A DNA stretch of 64,000 nucleotides from positions 1,178,001 through 1,242,000 of the forward strand of contig JAWQEG010000486.1 in assembly GCA_033782935.1 (NCBI GenBank), read 5' to 3'. Both the position numbers and the translations under genes were made by a program. The notes under the pieces are model-generated. The model was not told the origin of the DNA. It did no database searches and was given only the letters and a program-made list of their open reading frames with translations. The stretch is from Petrolisthes cinctipes. Its lineage: Eukaryota; Arthropoda; Malacostraca; Decapoda; Porcellanidae. Shown in pieces: positions 61,977 through 64,000 of the stretch; the first letter of the stretch is position 1, and each line of letters starts with the position of its first letter.

Positions 61977-64000
61977 AGATCGCTTCTGGGACCCCAAAAT
62001 ATCGAATTTTCGGGTGTTTAGGTCCAGAATTTGAGATATAAACGGGTACAGAAGATGCATGCACATATCGACTTTTGGGCACCTAAAAGATCGATTTTCA
62101 GTATGTTTTTGGCCTGTATTTTGAAAATACTCTAACACGGAGTAGGCATGTACAGATTGCTTCTGGGACCCCTAAATATCGAAGTTTCGGGTGTGTTGGG
62201 ACTGAATTTGAGATATCGACTTTTTGGGACTGAATTTGAGATATCGACTGTTTGGCACCTAAAATATCGATTTTTAGCATGTTTTTAGCCTATATTTTGA
62301 AAATATTCTAGCACTGAGTAGGCATGTACAGATTGCTACTGGGACCCCAAAATATTGAATTTTCGGGTGTTTTTGAGCCTGAATTTGAGATATAAACGGG
62401 TACTGAAGATGCATGCACATATCGACTTTTTGGCCCCTAAAACATGGATTTTGAACATGTTTTGGGCGTGTATTTTGAAAATACTCTAACATGGAGTTGG
62501 CATGTACAGATCGCTTCTGGGACCCCAAAATATTGAATTTTCGGGTGTTTTGGCCCTGAATTTTAGATATCGCCTTTACGCACCTAAAATATCGATTTTT
62601 AGCATGTTTTGAGCCTATATTTTGAAAATGTTCTAGCACTGAGTAGGCATGTACAGATCGCTTCTGAGACCCCAAAATATCGAATTTTCGGGTGTTTTGA
62701 GCCTGAATATGAGATATAAACGAGTACAGAAGATGCATGCACATATTGACTTTGGGCATCTAAAATATCGATTCTCAGCATGTTTTTGGGCATGTATTTT
62801 GAAAATACTCTAACACGGAGTAGGCATGTACAGATCGCTTCTGGGACCCCAAAATATCAAATTTTCGGGTATTTTGAGCCTGAATTTGAGATATAAACGG
62901 GTACTGAAGATGCATGCACATATCGACTTTTGGGCACCTAAAACATCGATTTTGAGCATGTTATGGGCCTGTATTTTGTAAATACTCTAACACGGAGTAG
63001 GCATGTACAGATCGCTTCTGGGACCCCAAAATATTGAATTTTCGGGTGTTTTGGGCCTGAATTTGAGATATCGCCTTAACGCACCTAAAATATCGATATT
63101 TAACATGTTTTGAGCCTATATTTTGAAAATATTCTAGCACTGAGTAGGCATGTACAGATCGCTTCTGAGACCCCAAAATATCGAATTTTCTGGTGTTTTG
63201 AGCCTGAATTTGAGATATAAACGAGTACAGAAGATGCATGCACATATTGACTATGGGCATCTAAAATATCGATTTTCAGCATGTTTTTCGGCATGTATTT
63301 TGAAAATACTCTAACACGGAGTAGGCATGTACAGATCGCTTCTGGGACCCCAAAATATCGAATTTTCGGGTGTTTTGAGCCTGAATTTGAGATATAAACG
63401 GGTACTGAAGATGCATGCACATATCGACTTATGGGCACCTAAAAGATCGATTTTGAGCATGTTATGGGCCTGTATTTTGAAAATACTCTAACACGGAGTA
63501 GGCATGTACAGATTGCTTCTGGGACCCCTAAATATCGAAGTTTCGGGTGTTTTGGGACTGAATTTGAGATATCGACTTTTTGGCCCCTAAAATATCGATT
63601 TTTAGCATGTTTTTAGCCTATATTTTGAAAATATTTTAGCACTGAGTTGGCATGTACAGATTGCTTCTGGGACCCCAAAATATTGAATTTTCGGGTGTTT
63701 TGAGCCTGTATTTGAGATATAAACGAGTACGGAAGATGCATGCACATATCGACTTTTGGGCACCTAAAATATCGATTTTGAGCATGTTTTGAGCCTGTAT
63801 TTTGAAAACATTCTAGCACTGAGTAGGCATGTACAGATCGCTTCTGGGACCCTTAAATATTGAATTTTCGGGTGTTTTCGGACTGAATTTGAGATATCGC
63901 ATTTACGCACCTAAAATATCGATTTTTAGCATGTTTTGAGCCTATATTTTGAAAATATTCTAATACTGAGTAGGCATGTACAGATCGCTTCTGGGACCCC
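61977..64000. repeat. Mosaic satellite segment at right window edge
   Basis: The first monomer (61,977-62,153) is the truncated start of a third 5.5-kb block. Then follow a short monomer with a 28-bp internal duplication and the CATGGATTTTGAAC monomer (62,330-62,507, 178 bp). After these come trimers with about 500-bp spacing (62,656 against 63,157) that resemble 51.7-52.1 and 57.2-57.6 kb. The array continues to the last base of the window. Confidence 0.82.
62201..62256 (+). repeat. 28-bp micro-duplication inside a short monomer
   Basis: ACTGAATTTGAGATATCGAC occurs at 62,201 and again at 62,229, a period of 28 bp joined by TTTTTGGG. The second copy continues as TGTTTGGCACC. No other monomer in the window shows this. 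Confidence 0.92.

Larger units (their letters stand above)
1..64000. repeat. Uninterrupted satellite DNA array (177/147-bp monomer family)
   Basis: Every stretch is a copy of one satellite family. Each monomer runs from AGATCGCTTCTGGGACCCC through ATATCGAATTTTCGGGTG, GAATTTGAGATAT, CACCTAAAATATCGATTTT, and AGCATGTTTTGAGCC to GAGTAGGCATGTAC. Long monomers are 177 or 176 bp and short ones 147 or 148 bp, roughly 385 in all. No other sequence class interrupts the array and neither end is in view. Monomer length and layered HOR structure fit centromeric or other heterochromatic satellites of eukaryotes; that location is inferred, not shown. Minus-strand frames are open over long distances only because both main lengths are multiples of three and stops are rare in every minus frame. 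I therefore call no CDS. I do not recognise the family by name. Confidence 0.98.

Noticed and set aside
1..64000. CRISPR array
   Set aside because: There are regular repeats but no unique spacers. The whole monomer is conserved, and units of 147-177 bp are far longer than CRISPR repeat-spacer units.
1..64000. Transposon or retrotransposon (LTRs, terminal inverted repeats, target duplications)
   Set aside because: No sequence departs from the satellite family anywhere in the window, and no transposase or reverse transcriptase motif appears in any frame.
1..64000. Naming the host species or a known satellite family
   Set aside because: I do not recognise this consensus with any confidence. 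A search of satellite databases or the source genome would be decisive and could not be run.

Overview
The whole 64 kb window is one uninterrupted tandem satellite DNA array. I see no protein-coding gene, RNA gene, transposable element, CRISPR array or unique sequence, and neither edge of the array lies in the window. Arrays of this kind (about 150-180 bp monomers, higher-order repeats, near-identical multi-kilobase copies) are typical of centromeric, pericentromeric or subtelomeric heterochromatin in eukaryotes, often plants and animals. I do not recognise the family and cannot name the species. The hand-derived long consensus is about 41% G+C and keeps close to the expected number of CpG dinucleotides.

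Monomers are phased here at AGATCGCTTCTGGGACCCC. Two length classes alternate irregularly: long (177 bp, or 176 bp in a common sub-type) and short (147 or 148 bp). By division there are roughly 385 monomers. The short class equals the long class minus about 30 bp, removed between two ATAT copies. The long monomer is itself an ancient dimer of two related halves of about 88-89 bp.

Layout: 1-1,410 is an 825-bp five-monomer higher-order repeat (HOR). 1,411-3,800 is a mosaic, much of it copied at 7,010-8,500 and part at 24,660-25,680. 3,801-6,475 is two copies of a 1,326-bp eight-monomer HOR. 6,476-9,104 is mosaic. 9,105-14,461 is two copies of a 2,678-bp sixteen-monomer HOR. 14,315-18,026 is two copies of a 1,856-bp HOR. 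18,027-26,542 is mosaic. 26,543-28,543 is a 1,177-bp seven-monomer HOR. 29,045-30,930 is an 826/825-bp five-monomer HOR. 32,021-33,756 is a 1,031-bp six-monomer HOR. 34,830-36,690 is duplicated at 40,990-42,675. 36,468-38,380 is a 992-bp six-monomer HOR. 43,600-45,948 holds a duplication with 1,502-bp spacing. 45,949-49,497 is 2.7 copies of a second, differently ordered 1,326-bp HOR. 51,135-61,976 is a tandem duplication of a block of about 5.5 kb, the second copy lacking exactly one monomer. 61,977-64,000 is mosaic.

Long open frames on the minus strand are a by-product of the repeat: 177 and 147 are multiples of three and stops are scarce in all three minus frames. I do not annotate them as genes. 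The biological interest lies in how the array evolved (nested duplication from an 88-bp unit to 5.5-kb blocks), its dyad symmetries, and local homogenisation of variants. All identities and alignments were made by eye.
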